The notes below the pieces were generated by a model. That model saw only the letters and a list, made by a program, of their open reading frames with translations, made no database searches and had not been told where the DNA came from. A stretch of 64,000 nucleotides of DNA, from positions 17,088,339 to 17,152,338 of the forward strand of contig CAXIPT010000002.1 in assembly GCA_964030475.1 (NCBI GenBank), written 5' to 3'. The number at the start of each line of letters is the position of its first letter. Positions within the stretch are counted from its first letter, which is position 1. The DNA comes from Tethya wilhelma. Its lineage: Eukaryota > Porifera > Demospongiae > Tethyida > Tethyidae. The position numbers were made by a program, and so were the translations under genes. Of this stretch, positions 1-11,600 are shown piece after piece.

Positions 1-14
1 AAATTGCAAGCTAC

Positions 15-261
15 CTGTGTAACTGTAGATACCATAGCACTCATTCTCCTCGTTGTACTGCACCTTACAAACTCTATTTCTTCCATGTGGAACTGCTCTG
101 GTATTGCCTTCAAAGTATTCTCCGCACGATGGCTCAAAACGATCAATTTCATGGCCTGAGCACGTTGAATAGTGGCTTGTCATTCCATTGCACAGACAAA
201 CACAGCAATAGAGTAAAAAGGCCAGTAGTTGAACAAACTTAGAGCCAATACAACTTTCCAT
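15..261 (-). CDS. First exon of an unidentified secreted protein (partial)
   Basis: An ATG at 261 opens a frame that stays open to a splice donor (GTAGCT) at position 14, just before the window edge. The first ~26 residues form a clear signal peptide: a short polar start, a hydrophobic Leu/Cys/Val/Phe core and a small-residue end. The exported part has at least five spaced cysteines, suggesting a disulfide-bonded extracellular domain. The exon ends in phase 1 and the rest of the gene lies outside. I do not recognise the family. The upstream 300 bp holds no other coding sequence. Confidence 0.6.
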
Positions 262-1878
262 TTACATGCATGGGTCCAGAAAGAACTATATATGACTAAC
301 TGGCGATTAATGAGTAGTACATTTCCGGATAGGATTACACGATCCAGGTATGTTGCGGTTAATAATTCATGCAGATGATAAGTTACCCATTGTTATGAAA
401 ATGTGTAACAAAGCATAACAACACAAAAAATGAATATATTTTTTAAAAAAATAGTGTGTACTAGACATATAGCAATCACAATCACAATCAGCTATAAAAG
501 AAATATAAAAGAAAAGAAACTCTCAAAATCATCATTTTCATCATCAAAATCATCATTTTGTTCGAAGAGACACCAAGATTCTGATTGGGATGATAGATGT
601 ACCAGCTCATAAGAGCTCCCTCCACTGAAACAGAGAATAGTCATTGTCCTAACTTCTTTAATCTGTCTTTCTCCAGAAATTGTCCTACACTGAGGCATGT
701 TGCTCACATTGAATCATGGGAGACATGAGTGAGAGTCGGACGTGATCCCTGGACTGAAAAGATGAAAATGGGGAAGAGTTTGAGCTAGGGAGGTCCGAGT
801 TTTCCTTGTAGTCTCACTAACCAGACTTCCTCAGAGTGAAATGTTGTCAATGCATCCACTCCAGAGTCAATGTGGTTTATTATATCCCACACTATGGTTG
901 ACATGGTTCACAATAAACAAGGATGTCTGCATGGTTGTATCTCTTTCAAGGTATGTGGCTAATCACCGGTTAGTGGCTGGGTGGAGGTGATAATAGAGTA
1001 GCTAGGAGTCACACGGGGTCAATGGCAAACAAAATAGTTGCATGCCCTTAAGTGTGCAGCACTCGACCATGCATCGAGTGCTGCCCACTTAAGGGTCATG
1101 CAACTATAATTAATTTTGGCACTTGATGCAAGGTCGAGTGCTGCAAAGTAATTTACTCTATAAAAACTTTGGTTGCCAGGCAATGGCAAACAACTAGGTC
1201 ATGCAATTATATCTGTGTATGTGTGTGTGTGTGTGTTTCACTCAGAAAAAGATAAGTTTAATTGCACTCTATTATATCCATTTCCTTTTTAATCATGACA
1301 TAATGAGAAAGGAATTCATGCGCTCTACTCAGTGTGTAATATTAATATGTTATAGCTGCAATGGGGCTTCCAAAAACAAATACATATTACACAACAGTGC
1401 TCTTCTGAAACAAGGGCAGAATGTCAAGTCAATCACCAGGTAACATTGTAGTATTACCCTCTCAGGTCACAGACTCACAGCTGGATAATGGTTGTTAATT
1501 TATATTATTTTGATACATCAAACTATGTGACCCATTGAGAGAGATATAAGGACAAAGCAAACATGCAAACAAAACATTATTATTATTATTATTGTTATTA
1601 TTATTATGTAAATTGGCATGTACTTCAGCAGACTGACAGAAGCCTGAGCTCACAGTTGGCTGAACAGGGACTTTACAAGATACAAATTGCACCTTGTTTT
1701 GGCTATCAGTGTGAAACAATTCTTCCCTTGAGAGAAAGTAGCTGTCGTGAAAACTAAACATATAATCAGCAAGCAAATTAACCATATAGATGAGTACCTG
1801 GAGCTCACATGTTTTGCACACACAGTTAAAAACAAGGACAGCCAGTATGATAAATAATAATTATAAGTCTACAAAGTT
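262..1878. other. Gene-poor interval between the secreted-protein gene and ACOX1
   Basis: About 1.6 kb without a convincing exon. A 71-codon frame at 492-707 (-) and a 108-codon frame at 1495-1821 (-) lack splice context and have low-complexity content, so I do not call them. The interval contains a foldback repeat (966-1192, listed separately) and a short ATT/TTA trinucleotide tract near 1574-1608. It probably also holds the 3' UTR of the acyl-CoA oxidase gene. Confidence 0.5.
966..1192. repeat. Foldback (MITE-like) repeat, copy 1
   Basis: A block around 966-1020 (GCTGGGTGGAGGT..., AGAGTAGCTAGG, GGGGTCAATGGCA) is followed by a near-perfect palindrome at 1035-1105: GCATGCCCTTAAGTG...CAGCACTCGA on the left, the complement on the right, around a ~5-nt centre. 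The right edge near 1171-1192 reads GGTTGCCAGGCAATGGCAAA. The same ordered blocks recur at 21530-21690 inside a TRAPPC9 intron, where the left edge is the reverse complement of this right edge. That suggests terminal inverted repeats of ~20 bp. No coding capacity is seen. Confidence 0.6.
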
Positions 1879-4800
1879 TTATAATTTTGACTTTATAAGA
1901 TCCTTCAGGTACTTTTGGTAGACATCATGTACCTGATGGAATATGAACAGACCAACATCATGCAATACCAAATACTACAAGAGTGGGGTTACAGACCTCC
2001 TTCTTGTTCCTCGGTGCCTTCAGGGCCCACTGGTAGAGGTGTGTGTACACATCACCATCGTAACGACCCAACACAGAGTTCAGAATCTCATCGGGAATAT
2101 CGAAAGCATCCACTAGAGGCAAGGCTTCCTTTCGTACCACCTTGAAGAGAGAGTAGAGCTGCTTCTTGGCCAGGGAGACCTGCTCACTGCTCATGTAGCC
2201 ATCCTGAAGGGAAGACGACCAAGATAGCCTTAGATAGGAGATACTGCTTTTAAGTTAACAGCTATATGGTCACTGACCATCATAAAGTCTCCGGCATATT
2301 TTACAATCCCAAATGTAGCAAACATTGCACAAAGAGCCTCCATTATAGCAAGGTTGTTGGTAGAGAGACCACTGGATTGGACAGCTTGGTTGAAGGCATT
2401 CAGAACAACATAGTAGACATGTGCCTGGAATGGATTCAAAACTTTTTCTGTCAATGAAACAAAGACAATATAATGCACTGATGACTAGAGACTCACAACA
2501 GCAGCTGCATTCCAGTCACAGGTGGAGAGGTTCCATGCATCAGTTTGCTTCAGACCTTGTCTCAGTCCTTCTTGGTAGGTGTTTGATGCCATAGCAACCA
2601 TTCTGAAGACAAGGTACATTTTGGTCTTGTATACTGGGCAGTATGTACGTAATATTAATACATCATTACCTTCTAGCTCTCTGTCTGTAGGCCTCCAGTT
2701 GGATGTGAGGATCCATGAACTGTTCAGCAGTTCTCACAGGACTGCTTCTGTGCAAAGGGTAGTCAGCTGCCAGGTAGGAGACATTACTAGGGAGCTTAGA
2801 GGCTGGCAACTTCTGAGAGTAGAGCTTATTTAAGTATCTGAGGTCAGAATTTTTAATACGGCTGAAATCAAATAAATAAATAAATATCACAACCAATAAG
2901 ACCTTCCACACCTTGCTGTTTGAAGAAGCATAACGGTGTTCTCTCCTTCATATGTGTTAGCAGCTACATAGTCAATGTAGAGGTCAGGAAGACCACTGGA
3001 GCGAGAGTAGCCATGACCACCACATGACAATCGACACATCTGGATATTAAAATCAAATCAGTAGAACTTTCTGGCTAGTATATTTGAATTTCTTACTTCG
3101 ATTCCATCATTAGCAAGCTTGGCACTAAAAGCTTTCAAGCCAGCACTAGTAGCATGAAGCTGATAAAAGAAAAAGAAAGAAAGAAAACAAAAGGAGGAAA
3201 AGGTAAACATTCTCTCTGCTCACTCTGAGATCCATTTCCAACCTCTGGCATGGACTCCAGGTTTCCTTCTGCTATCTCGGCCCGTGCTCTCATGAATATC
3301 TGCATCATGTACTGGCCAGTGAGGATGAGGCCATAGGCTGAGGCAATGAGAGGCAGCAGTTTGTACTGCTGCATCTGGTAGTCCATCACCTGGGTCTCTG
3401 GAGCTCTGCATGAGGTGAACAACACTCAACCAACCCAGCTAGCCAGCCCCCCCCAACGAATCCCTTACCTAGGCTCAGGCTGACCCTGTCTCCTCACAAC
3501 ACTGTAACGAGTCGCTATGGTAACAGCTCGTGCAAGTGCTCTCCCAGTGAAAATGACGAGACCTGATCTAATTTGAACCATAGTGCCGTAGGTTATCTTA
3601 TCAGTTGGTGGTTTAATGTATGTCCCATCAGGTGTGACCTGGTTGGAGAATTTGTGCAAGTAATCAGGACAAGTTTGACCAGCTGGACAGATAACTGTGT
3701 AATCAACATACCTTAGAGTACTTCATGAGCATCTGGTCACGAGGGATTCTCACGTTGTCCAACTTCAAGAAGCCGTTGTCCATTCCGAGGTAGCCCAATT
3801 TGGGACCAATGTCACCCACTGTGATCCCCAGTAGAGGGGTGTGGTCTTTGAGGCTCCTGACCTGTACGATGAAGGGATGGATGCCATGGTCCACTCCCTT
3901 TGTTATCAGTCTGGCCAGCACAACAGCATGAGTAGCAGTGTGGCCCACTGGAGAGTAAAGTAGTAACAATCATCAATAACGTCAGAAACAATACATCAAC
4001 ATACATGTGCCTGGCCACCATTTTGTAGCAGTCAACGTTGGGGTGTTCAAGACAAACTCTTGTGTGCTGGGAACATAGGTGGCAGTGGTCTCCAAACCAC
4101 GAACATTGGTACCTATGGATCCAAACAAAAAATTATTAAGCAAGTAATGCAAGCAAGCAAGCATTAACAATTTCAAGATTGTAGCTAAAACTGACCATGT
4201 CCCAACTCAGTTTGGGCATAGGCTCTAATGATGCTGTAATCCTGAGCCAATGGTAGCCATTTCTCCTTCTGCTCTTCTGTACCTTGCCCCTGTATACAGG
4301 GTACAAACGCAATGTCACTAAGACCGAATGTATAATGTTCAAGGTAGCTGAAGAAAAAGTGTGTGTGCATATTTGTGGAAATACCTCAATGGTTGGTAGA
4401 AACATGGATTCATGTAGTCCTATGGGCTGCTCTTCAGATATTGCACTAGATTTTTAAAAATTAACTCATCAAAGGTTGCAGCTCTCTCACACAAACACAT
4501 TCAAATACTTACTTCTTGAAAATACTTTTATCCAAGTTGTCAAGATCCAGCTCTTTGCTTCTACGAACATAATGCACTGATTTCTCCATGGCTCTGTCAA
4601 AAGCCTCTTCTCTTGTGAGGAAATACTTATCCTCTAGACTGAGCACAGGATCATTCACAACTAACTGATCTGTATGAAACAGAGCAAAAATGTCTCAGGC
4701 CCTGAGGGTGACAGTGTGTCTATGCATGTACTAGAATTTTTTAATTTACACATTCTCTTTCTCTTCTCTGAGAAGTATTCTCCTCCATCAATGAATGAAG

Positions 4801-4882
4801 TCAGCTCAGGTAGGTCGAGAGAGCTGGCCTCGCGCTCACGGCGCAGCTCTGGCACCATAAAAACACTTGCTTTTCTAGCCAT
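1879..4882 (-). CDS. ACOX1: Peroxisomal acyl-CoA oxidase (ACOX1-like)
   Basis: A multi-exon gene matching the whole length of animal ACOX1, the FAD enzyme that oxidises acyl-CoA to trans-2-enoyl-CoA with release of H2O2 in the first step of peroxisomal beta-oxidation. The start at 4882 gives [18 protein letters not shown], aligning with the family N-terminus. Visible blocks in order: [10 protein letters not shown] and RGLETTATY (4050-4230), KWWPG, ITKG and [10 protein letters not shown] (3800-3900), the LMKYSKV segment, and [15 protein letters not shown] at ~2915-2960, which carries the family's catalytic-base Glu. The last exon (1935-1879) joins after KKE and ends ...KSKL, a canonical PTS1 peroxisomal signal. 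All major blocks are present, so the gene looks intact. ACOX1 versus ACOX2 is not settled beyond general similarity. Confidence 0.93.
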
Positions 4883-5026
4883 TTCTCAGTATCTGTAGCA
4901 TGCAAGCTTTGCAGACACAGCCTCAAAGGTCACGTGTAAAGTAGGCGTGACTTAAAGTACTGATTCAGTGGGCGTAGCTGGTATCTATGACAATAATTTG
5001 ACATGACGTCATAGTAAACAGAGAAA
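4883..5026. promoter_or_regulatory. Head-to-head promoter with a CRE-like TGACGTCA
   Basis: Only 144 bp separates the ATG of acyl-CoA oxidase (4882, -) from the ATG of the coiled-coil gene (5027, +). A perfect palindromic CRE/ATF site, TGACGTCA, lies at 5004-5011, 16 bp upstream of the plus-strand ATG. A bidirectional promoter is inferred from spacing and orientation. No TATA box is evident. Confidence 0.5.
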
Positions 5027-6248
5027 ATGGCTGACATTCAGGTAACTTTTTTTTTGTAAAATTCCTCTTGTATTCTGTTCAGAGTAATACATTCAATGCT
5101 GCAGCCGCCTCACTCTTCTGGAAGCGGCCGAGTCTCCATTCTCCCTCCCATTCCTACTCCTGGTCGGGAAATGATCGCTCGGAATGGACCTCACGGTGGT
5201 GCCAACTCCACCATACCTCGCAACACTAGAGGCTTCTCTAGAAAATTGCAAGACATGCTCAAGAAACAGAACTCCAGAGGTAGAGTACTGTCACACAATA
5301 AGTGTTTGGTATCAACATGAGACTACAATGTGACATAATGTTACAGGAGTTGACGAAGAGAAAGTGAGAGCAAAAGGTGCCAGAGTTGAAGTGAAGAACT
5401 GGAGGCAATTAACAGACAAACAACTTAGCAAATTGACACCCATTGAAAGGAGCAGATACATGGCAGTAAGTGGCACTATGTGTGCACGGGCTGACAACAC
5501 ACTATCACAATATAATATGCATTGTATAACACAATAGTATGAGCCACCAAATAAGGATATACAAGAAAAGAAACTGGCAAGTTTGAAGAGAGTACGATTG
5601 GCAAAATTGGCAGAAAAAGAGTGAGCAAATACAAAGTGTAACCCTGCACTTAGACTGAACCCTGTTTCACGTGCCCTGCAGGCAGCAACAAGGAGCCACT
5701 CTGGGTGAGCTGATAGACTACGAGAGGAACAATGAACTAGTGGGACAACTCAAGTGAGTCAGTCAAAATCACAAAGTTTGCTGAAGGTTCAAATGCTCTA
5801 GCCACTTGACTGTTCCCACACAGAGCTGCCGAGGCCAGACAAAGATTGAGAGTTATGAGAATGACATACGAAAGAATCAGAGTGAGTACTTTAATCCATC
5901 CATGCATGCATACACCGTTCACACACACACACAGTGAGTGCTACAGTTGCTTCAAATGTGTTGCATATCCAACCAGGTAGAAGAGTTAAACCATTTGATA
6001 GGATCACAGCCGTCTTCAATTGAAGCTGTGAGGTTAAAGAGCTTTGTCTCTCCCAATCTACAACCACTGGATGGCTCTGAACTGCTCACAAAGAAAGAAG
6101 TAAGTTTCCTTGCTGGAAAAGACAATGATCACGCAATGTATTTGCTGACTAAATTTGTATTGCAAATTGCAATATTATTATTTCATAGAGAATTCGTTGT
6201 GAGACTATCCTTGAAGATGAAAAAGGGTTAACCATTAACAGAACATAA
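5027..6248 (+). CDS. Conserved coiled-coil protein, function unknown
   Basis: An eight-exon gene with introns of roughly 60-150 bp. Exon 1 (5027-5041, MADIQ) joins in phase 0 to exon 2 if the acceptor is GCTGCAG at 5104. An ATG at 5096 in the same exon-2 frame is an alternative start. The joined product has a basic Pro/Gly-rich N-terminus, a conserved segment (VKNWRQLTDKQLSKLTPIER), then charged helices such as QEKKLASLKRVRLAKLAEKE and LRVMRMTYERIR, and a C-terminal part ending TILEDEKGLTINRT. Helical Arg/Lys/Glu-rich stretches predict coiled coil. All junctions keep frame, which supports a real gene. I do not recognise a named family. Confidence 0.7.
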
Positions 6249-6388
6249 CAGAGTTGCACACACACATTTCAATCATACCTACATTATTTTACAAGTTACC
6301 AATGCATCATAGCTTAAACTTTTGTGAATTAAGAGTTCAAATTCATTCATGAAAAAAAAATAAAAATAAAATAACTGAATTAATTGTC

Positions 6389-6694
6389 TTATTTTTCACT
6401 AGCAGTAGCAGAAGTTGAAGGTTCTAGTGGGCAGTCAAGCACTCGGTAATCCTGAGGAGCCTTTGACACCAGGTTGCCCAGTAGCTCGGGACAGGGAATC
6501 ACACCATCGGTGATGCCTTGCATTTGTTTGAGAAGGTCGTAGGCAATGGGCTCGCTCACCACTGAGTCTTGTTTGTAGTCGGGGTGAGAGTGGATGAACT
6601 TACGGATCCAATTGGCCGTAGTCATTAGTTCACCTATTAGTGTGTGTGTGTGCATGTGTATATGTGTGTGTGCATGTGTATATGTGTGTGTGTA

Positions 6695-6734
<40 letters not shown>

Positions 6735-9412
6735 CATGTGTGATATCACTTAAACCAACCTGACGCTCGCTTTGATATGAGTCGAAGGTATGTCAGTATG
6801 GTACACCTCGTGTCCACATCAATGTCCACACTGTTCACATACATCCTCACAAGGGGAAGCAGCCCAGGAAACTCATCCTGATTGATCGAGACACAAACAG
6901 AGAGACCAATAAAAAAAATTCTTGAAGATATGATTTGTACAGGTAACAGTCTTGCTTACCTTTCCATTGATGATTGTATCAATATTCATGAGGGTATACT
7001 CGTGGTCATGTGATTTGGGTTGGTGGGTGTGGTCAGTCTCCTCTTCGTCTTCGTCGTCCTCGGGAACAACACTCTTACGAAAATAAAATTTCTGAGTTTT
7101 AATAGCATCTCGTTGTTGACCACGTTTGAAATTCTCCTCCATCTGAACGTGTAAATTTAATGATAAAGGAATCCATCAAATCGTGATCACGTTACATGCA
7201 GGGAGATCTTCAAATGGCTTTATTTTGAAAGTTGAAAAATAACTGTGATGAGGACCCAACCCAGTCCACTCTATTCATATAGCCTGTTCATGTGACCGTC
7301 ACATGACTAGACAATCCATTCATGTGACAATCACATGACCACTAACCTTTGAGATGGGTATGTAGAAGTTGAGCTTAAAGGAGAGGATGGCTCTCGTGAG
7401 GAGAACCACAAACACAACAAAGGCAGCATTCTCAAAGTCTGTCAGCTGGACCTCCAGCGGTCTGAATTCCACTCTCCAGCCAATGGGAGAGTTAGGAGGA
7501 GGAGGCTTGAATCGCATGCTCTGCCAGTTGGTGGACTGGATGTTCTGTGGGAGACAATACACAGGTACATTGAGACAGTATGAATTAATATCACATTAGA
7601 ATCGTATCATTTCATCATTAGTCTTACTAGCATCATCAACAAAAGTTTTAACAGGGAAGTACAACATATTACTAGCTGGGCTTACTTCAAAATGATCTGT
7701 TTCTTTTTCAATATCCTGTTCCAACTTTTCAGCAAACAGTGAAATGGGATCTCTAATGAAGAGGTGTGCGATGTGTTGGGCCAACAAGTCATCCAAACCT
7801 GTATAGGAAAGGATGGGGGGGGGGGGAAGAAGCTAAAAAACCCCTGAAACAATGGGATAATGATTGTCGTCTGTACCTCCATCTTTGAGCTGCTGGAACA
7901 CGTCTTTGTTGTATATCACTTCCACATCGTTGTACTCATCAGATGCTAGAAAACAGTCAATTGTGTCATATCTTGATTTGGGAATCACAAACTCATCCTC
8001 TTTCAGTGGCTAAAGGTAAAAGTTTTATATGATGTAAACAAAAAAACAACAAAAAATGAAAAAGAGAATGTCAGGAGTGGGATTCGAACCCACGCCTACA
8101 AGAGTAGACTACGACCTGAACGTAGCGCCTTAGACCACTCGGCCATCCTGACAGACACACTCATACACTTCCCACAACAACCAATTTCCAAATCACAAAT
8201 TTAATACATCCTAAAGAGACACGCTAAACAACTAAGCAAAAACGAAAAAAAAAACTGTCAGGAGTGGGATTCGAACCCACGCCTACAAGAGTAGACTACG
8301 ACCTGAACGTAGCGCCTTAGACCACTCGGCCATCCTGACTGACACACATACATACACATTTCACACAACAACCAATTTGCAAATCACAAATATTATCCTC
8401 TTTCTGTTAAATGCACAAGTAAAATAAGCTAAATAGAGTGTTATTCAAACCTACAGCTATAAGAGTTGACTGGACACTACGACCCGAACATCGACCATCC
8501 TGACATACACAGACAAATTCACCTTCTTTCAGTGGCACAAATTTTAAAATAAGCAAAAAAGAAAAAAAAAACTGTCAGGAGTGGGATTCGAACCCACGCC
8601 TACAAGAGTAGACTACGACCTGAACGTAGCGCCTTAGACCACTCGGCCATCCTGACAGACACACTCAAAAGACTTCACTCAACAAACAAATCTATGTACA
8701 CCACACAATTACTGTACTTATAATCCACTGACCTTCAGTCCTCGTTCTTCATCAGTTCTATCATCAACGGAACCTGAAATGATCTTCCATCTTGTGTCAA
8801 TGTCAGCCAAGTAGCCACGGAAGATTGGAGACGAAGCAGAGAGTGCCAACTGAAACAAAGAGGAAACAGTGCCACTCAAGATTATGCGATTTCTATGTAA
8901 ATTTAGGTGTTGAATAAACATGATTCATGAAAATTTTACCATGAAAATGCAATTAATAGACTGCAAAGAAAGCTTCTTTGAGAACTTTTTTCATGCCACA
9001 GAATAATTAAGGCACCCGCTACTATAGTCATGTACACTCTATGGTAGCAACAGTATACATCACACTCACCAACATCGGACACACTATAGCCAGCTGGTCG
9101 TACAAGTGTCTTGCTTCCTCAACGTCACACGCTTGAAAGGTAACTTGAAGACATGAACAGCCCATTCCAAAGCCCATGCAGTCCATGTAGATGTGGTCTG
9201 GCTTGGCATTGCGAGCTGCACAACCATCATCATTGGGAAAGTGCTCCACAAAGGGAGTTGCGGTGTTCACATCTTTGTATACTGAAACAGAGATATAAAC
9301 AAGAGTTAGTTACTATGGAAGATTATAAACAGTGAATAATGCTATTGGACTGACTTGGAACATTGATGGCAGGTTTATCTCCCCTTCTTTCACGAATGTT
9401 ACGAGTCAAGGT

Positions 9413-9475
<63 letters not shown>

Positions 9476-9698
9476 NNNNNNNNNNNNNNNNNNNNNNNNN
9501 NNNNNNNNNNNNNNNNNNNNNNNNNNNNNNNNNNNNNNNNNNNNNNNNNNNNNNNNNNNNNNNNNNNNNNNNNNNNNNNNNNNNNNNNNNNNNNNNNNNN
9601 NNNNNNNNNNNNNNNNNNNNNNNNNNNNNNNNNNNNNNNNNNNNNNNNNNNNNNNNNNNNNNNNNNNNNNNNNNNNNNNNNNNNNNNNNNNNNNNNNN

Positions 9699-9767
<69 letters not shown>

Positions 9768-11487
9768 GAGAGAGAGATTAAAGCTTTACTTACAGCTCTA
9801 GCTACCACTGTACTGATGGCAGCTAGTGTAACAAGCTAACATGAATCGTGGGTGTCCACTCCACACAGCTTCGTCAGGGAAAAAGAGAGAACGAGATGCT
9901 GACTCAGCAACATTAGGTATGTATGCAGGCTCCGTAAAATCTGGGTTACCAAGACACGGGAAAACAGTGATACTGAGAGGAACAGTACCAGTGTCCTTTA
10001 GCACATCCATCAACTGTTGCCGCCTGAGAAAGGAGCAATAGGAAGGAGTAGAAATACAGATAAAGTGTTGACCAATGATATGAATACTGTAAATGAAAAT
10101 TTGATCAGTACACATTGATTGTCAGAGGTATCAGATTACTAAAATGAGTTCAAAGCCATTTCAAATACAACTGAGTGAGTGGTTGTAACCTTCAGTGAAA
10201 TGATGTGTGTATTACTTCAAACCACACCAGCTGTAAGACACATGAAGGTATTGATTGATGTGTGCCTGTCATTACAACGAAAAGCATTATCTAATAGCTG
10301 TCTCATCAAGATTAACAGGCACACACACGCATACACACATACACACACATGTAGCATGTGTAGAACCTGTATTGGTGTGCATGGCTCATTCGATCTCAAT
10401 TCATCATTTACCCCATTGCAAAAAAAATGACAAAAAAATATTGGTAATTTTTCCCCCTAAACAATTGAGCACAAACCTAAGCTTCATGTTGGCCTCCACC
10501 AAGTTCATGTGCTGGAAACAGCCACCATATGGAGCAGCTCCAGGGGTACCTGTAGCAGTAGAGAGAGTCCATAAAACTATCACACAACTCTAATTAAAAA
10601 CAAACAAAAAAAAACAACTGACATCTTGTATTAAAACCTCTCACCAGAGGTGGTAACAAAACATGACAGAGTGACCCTTTGGTGAATCTTGCTCTCTCTG
10701 GTGTGATATCTGACACATAAGGTCACTGGTGGGTGTGCAAGATACTCAGTGAATCTGGTATTTCATTGAGTAACAGTTGCATGTTTGGACATGGAGTATT
10801 GAAATAACTGTGGTCTGCACACCGACACAAGGCATATCACACTGTATACACTCAGCAGAAATATACAAGTGCCTCTAGATATGGATCCGAACAACTAGGA
10901 AGCTTAGCTACTGAAGTAGGGCTGCCAACAAGAATTGCATACAAGAGTTTTGTAACAATACTAGCAATCTAATTCTTTCCCATAGTCACTTAAAGTATGC
11001 CGCCCATTAATTCACATACCTTCAATCATGTAGCTGGCATACTCTGGCCGCCATTTGGTGTGATGATTTTCAGGATCACTGGATTCAGGCTTCTGTAGAA
11101 TCTCAAGAATGTCTGGTCCAATAAGACTCAGTTTGGGCTTCTTTGTTTCGTGATCCAATTTCACTAGAGTGTACTCAATCTGGATGGTTGCAAAGTTGAT
11201 GCAGTTTTAGTGAATAAAATTTTAGGAAACCTCAAAATACACAAAATTTTGTACTAGATATCTTGGGATCTCCAAAGTGGCAGATATCCTCAGTAACTGC
11301 TGGAAGAGCAAACTTAAAATAATTCAGTGATTCTGACCTCATCTCCCCACTTGAGAACATCTCCTTTCCTGTCTTTCAAGCGATGGTAGAGTGCTAGGAA
11401 CTGTTGGATGCCTACTCTGCGCACCAGTGCTGCATTCTTCTTCGTCTCTGGCCAAGAGAGAGGTTTCCCTTCAGAAAGAAGGCCCAT
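6389..11487 (-). CDS. GCLC: Glutamate-cysteine ligase catalytic subunit
   Basis: Cytosolic enzyme joining L-glutamate and L-cysteine with ATP, the rate-limiting step of glutathione synthesis. The ATG at 11487 gives [12 protein letters not shown], matching the family start; a frame extension to 11496 uses TTG and is not needed. Diagnostic blocks follow: [20 protein letters not shown] (~11040), SLFFPDEAV (~9880), [18 protein letters not shown] (~9380), [14 protein letters not shown] and LQVTFQAC (~9170), [12 protein letters not shown] (~8750), [14 protein letters not shown] (~7760), [20 protein letters not shown] (~7450), and a C-terminal [10 protein letters not shown] block in 6389-6632. About 12 exons are recognised and coverage looks complete. 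A (CT)n tract interrupted by an N gap abuts the acceptor at ~9411. Three tRNA genes sit in one intron on the same strand. Confidence 0.95.
6640..6735. repeat. TG-rich microsatellite in a GCLC intron
   Basis: Interrupted (TG)n with ATGTGTATATG variants between the last two GCLC exons. No other function is visible. Confidence 0.85.
8069..8152 (-). tRNA. tRNA-Leu (anticodon CAG), copy 1
   Basis: The minus strand reads a complete 84-nt type II (long variable arm) tRNA. The acceptor stem GTCAGGA pairs with TCCTGAC before the discriminator A. The A-box-like TGGCCGAGTGG and B-box GGTTCGAATCC internal promoters are intact. The anticodon stem CTACG/CGTAG encloses loop TTCAGGT, giving anticodon CAG (Leu, codon CTG). 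T runs lie downstream on the minus strand (Pol III terminator). It is nested in a GCLC intron on the same strand. Confidence 0.95.
8256..8339 (-). tRNA. tRNA-Leu (anticodon CAG), copy 2
   Basis: Identical in its 84 nt to the other two copies as far as I can read. Anticodon CAG and both internal promoter boxes are present. A run of at least nine T follows immediately on the minus strand (seen as the A run at 8246-8254), a strong Pol III terminator. The spacing from copy 1 is about 187 bp, and flanks are partly similar, consistent with local duplication. Confidence 0.95.
8436..8504 (-). pseudogene. Decayed tRNA-Leu copy
   Basis: Between copies 2 and 3 lies a shortened, mutated relative. Remnants of the B-box side (GTTATTCAAACCTACAGCTATAAGAG on +, shown only in part), the anticodon-arm side (CACTACGACCCGAAC) and the 5' acceptor (CCATCCTGACA) are in the right order. 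The D-arm is largely deleted and the stems no longer pair. It is probably a dead duplicate of the intronic cluster. Confidence 0.65.
8573..8656 (-). tRNA. tRNA-Leu (anticodon CAG), copy 3
   Basis: Third intact 84-nt copy, same anticodon CAG, same A and B boxes, followed on the minus strand by a run of at least nine T. It lies closest to the upstream GCLC exon. Three identical copies in ~590 bp suggest recent tandem amplification or gene conversion. Confidence 0.95.
9417..9777. repeat. (GA)n microsatellite with N gap
   Basis: GA repeats at 9417-9475 and 9699-9777 flank N at 9476-9698, so the true length is unknown. On the GCLC sense strand this is a (CT)n tract ending in ATAG right at the acceptor of the [10 protein letters not shown] exon, so it also acts as the polypyrimidine tract. 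Confidence 0.9.
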
Positions 11488-11600
11488 GCTTTCCAAAATT
11501 AAATGAGTTGATGCTTTTTGCTGACAAGTATGGCTGGAAAAGGGTCGATCAATCTACAAACAACAACACAACGTTTCTAGACTTGTATTACTGTTTAGTC

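Noticed and set aside
492..707. 71-codon minus-strand frame with Asp/Glu-rich C-terminus
   Set aside because: No splice context, no recognisable domain, and the acidic tract mirrors a simple TCA/ATC-rich sequence.
8041..8660. CRISPR-like array (three ~84-bp repeats with ~100-bp spacers)
   Set aside because: The repeats fold as tRNA-Leu with internal promoters, and the setting is a eukaryotic intron.
9323..9808. Long RE or LS dipeptide-repeat frames across the GA array
   Set aside because: They are translations of a (GA)n microsatellite and N gap with no splice or start context.
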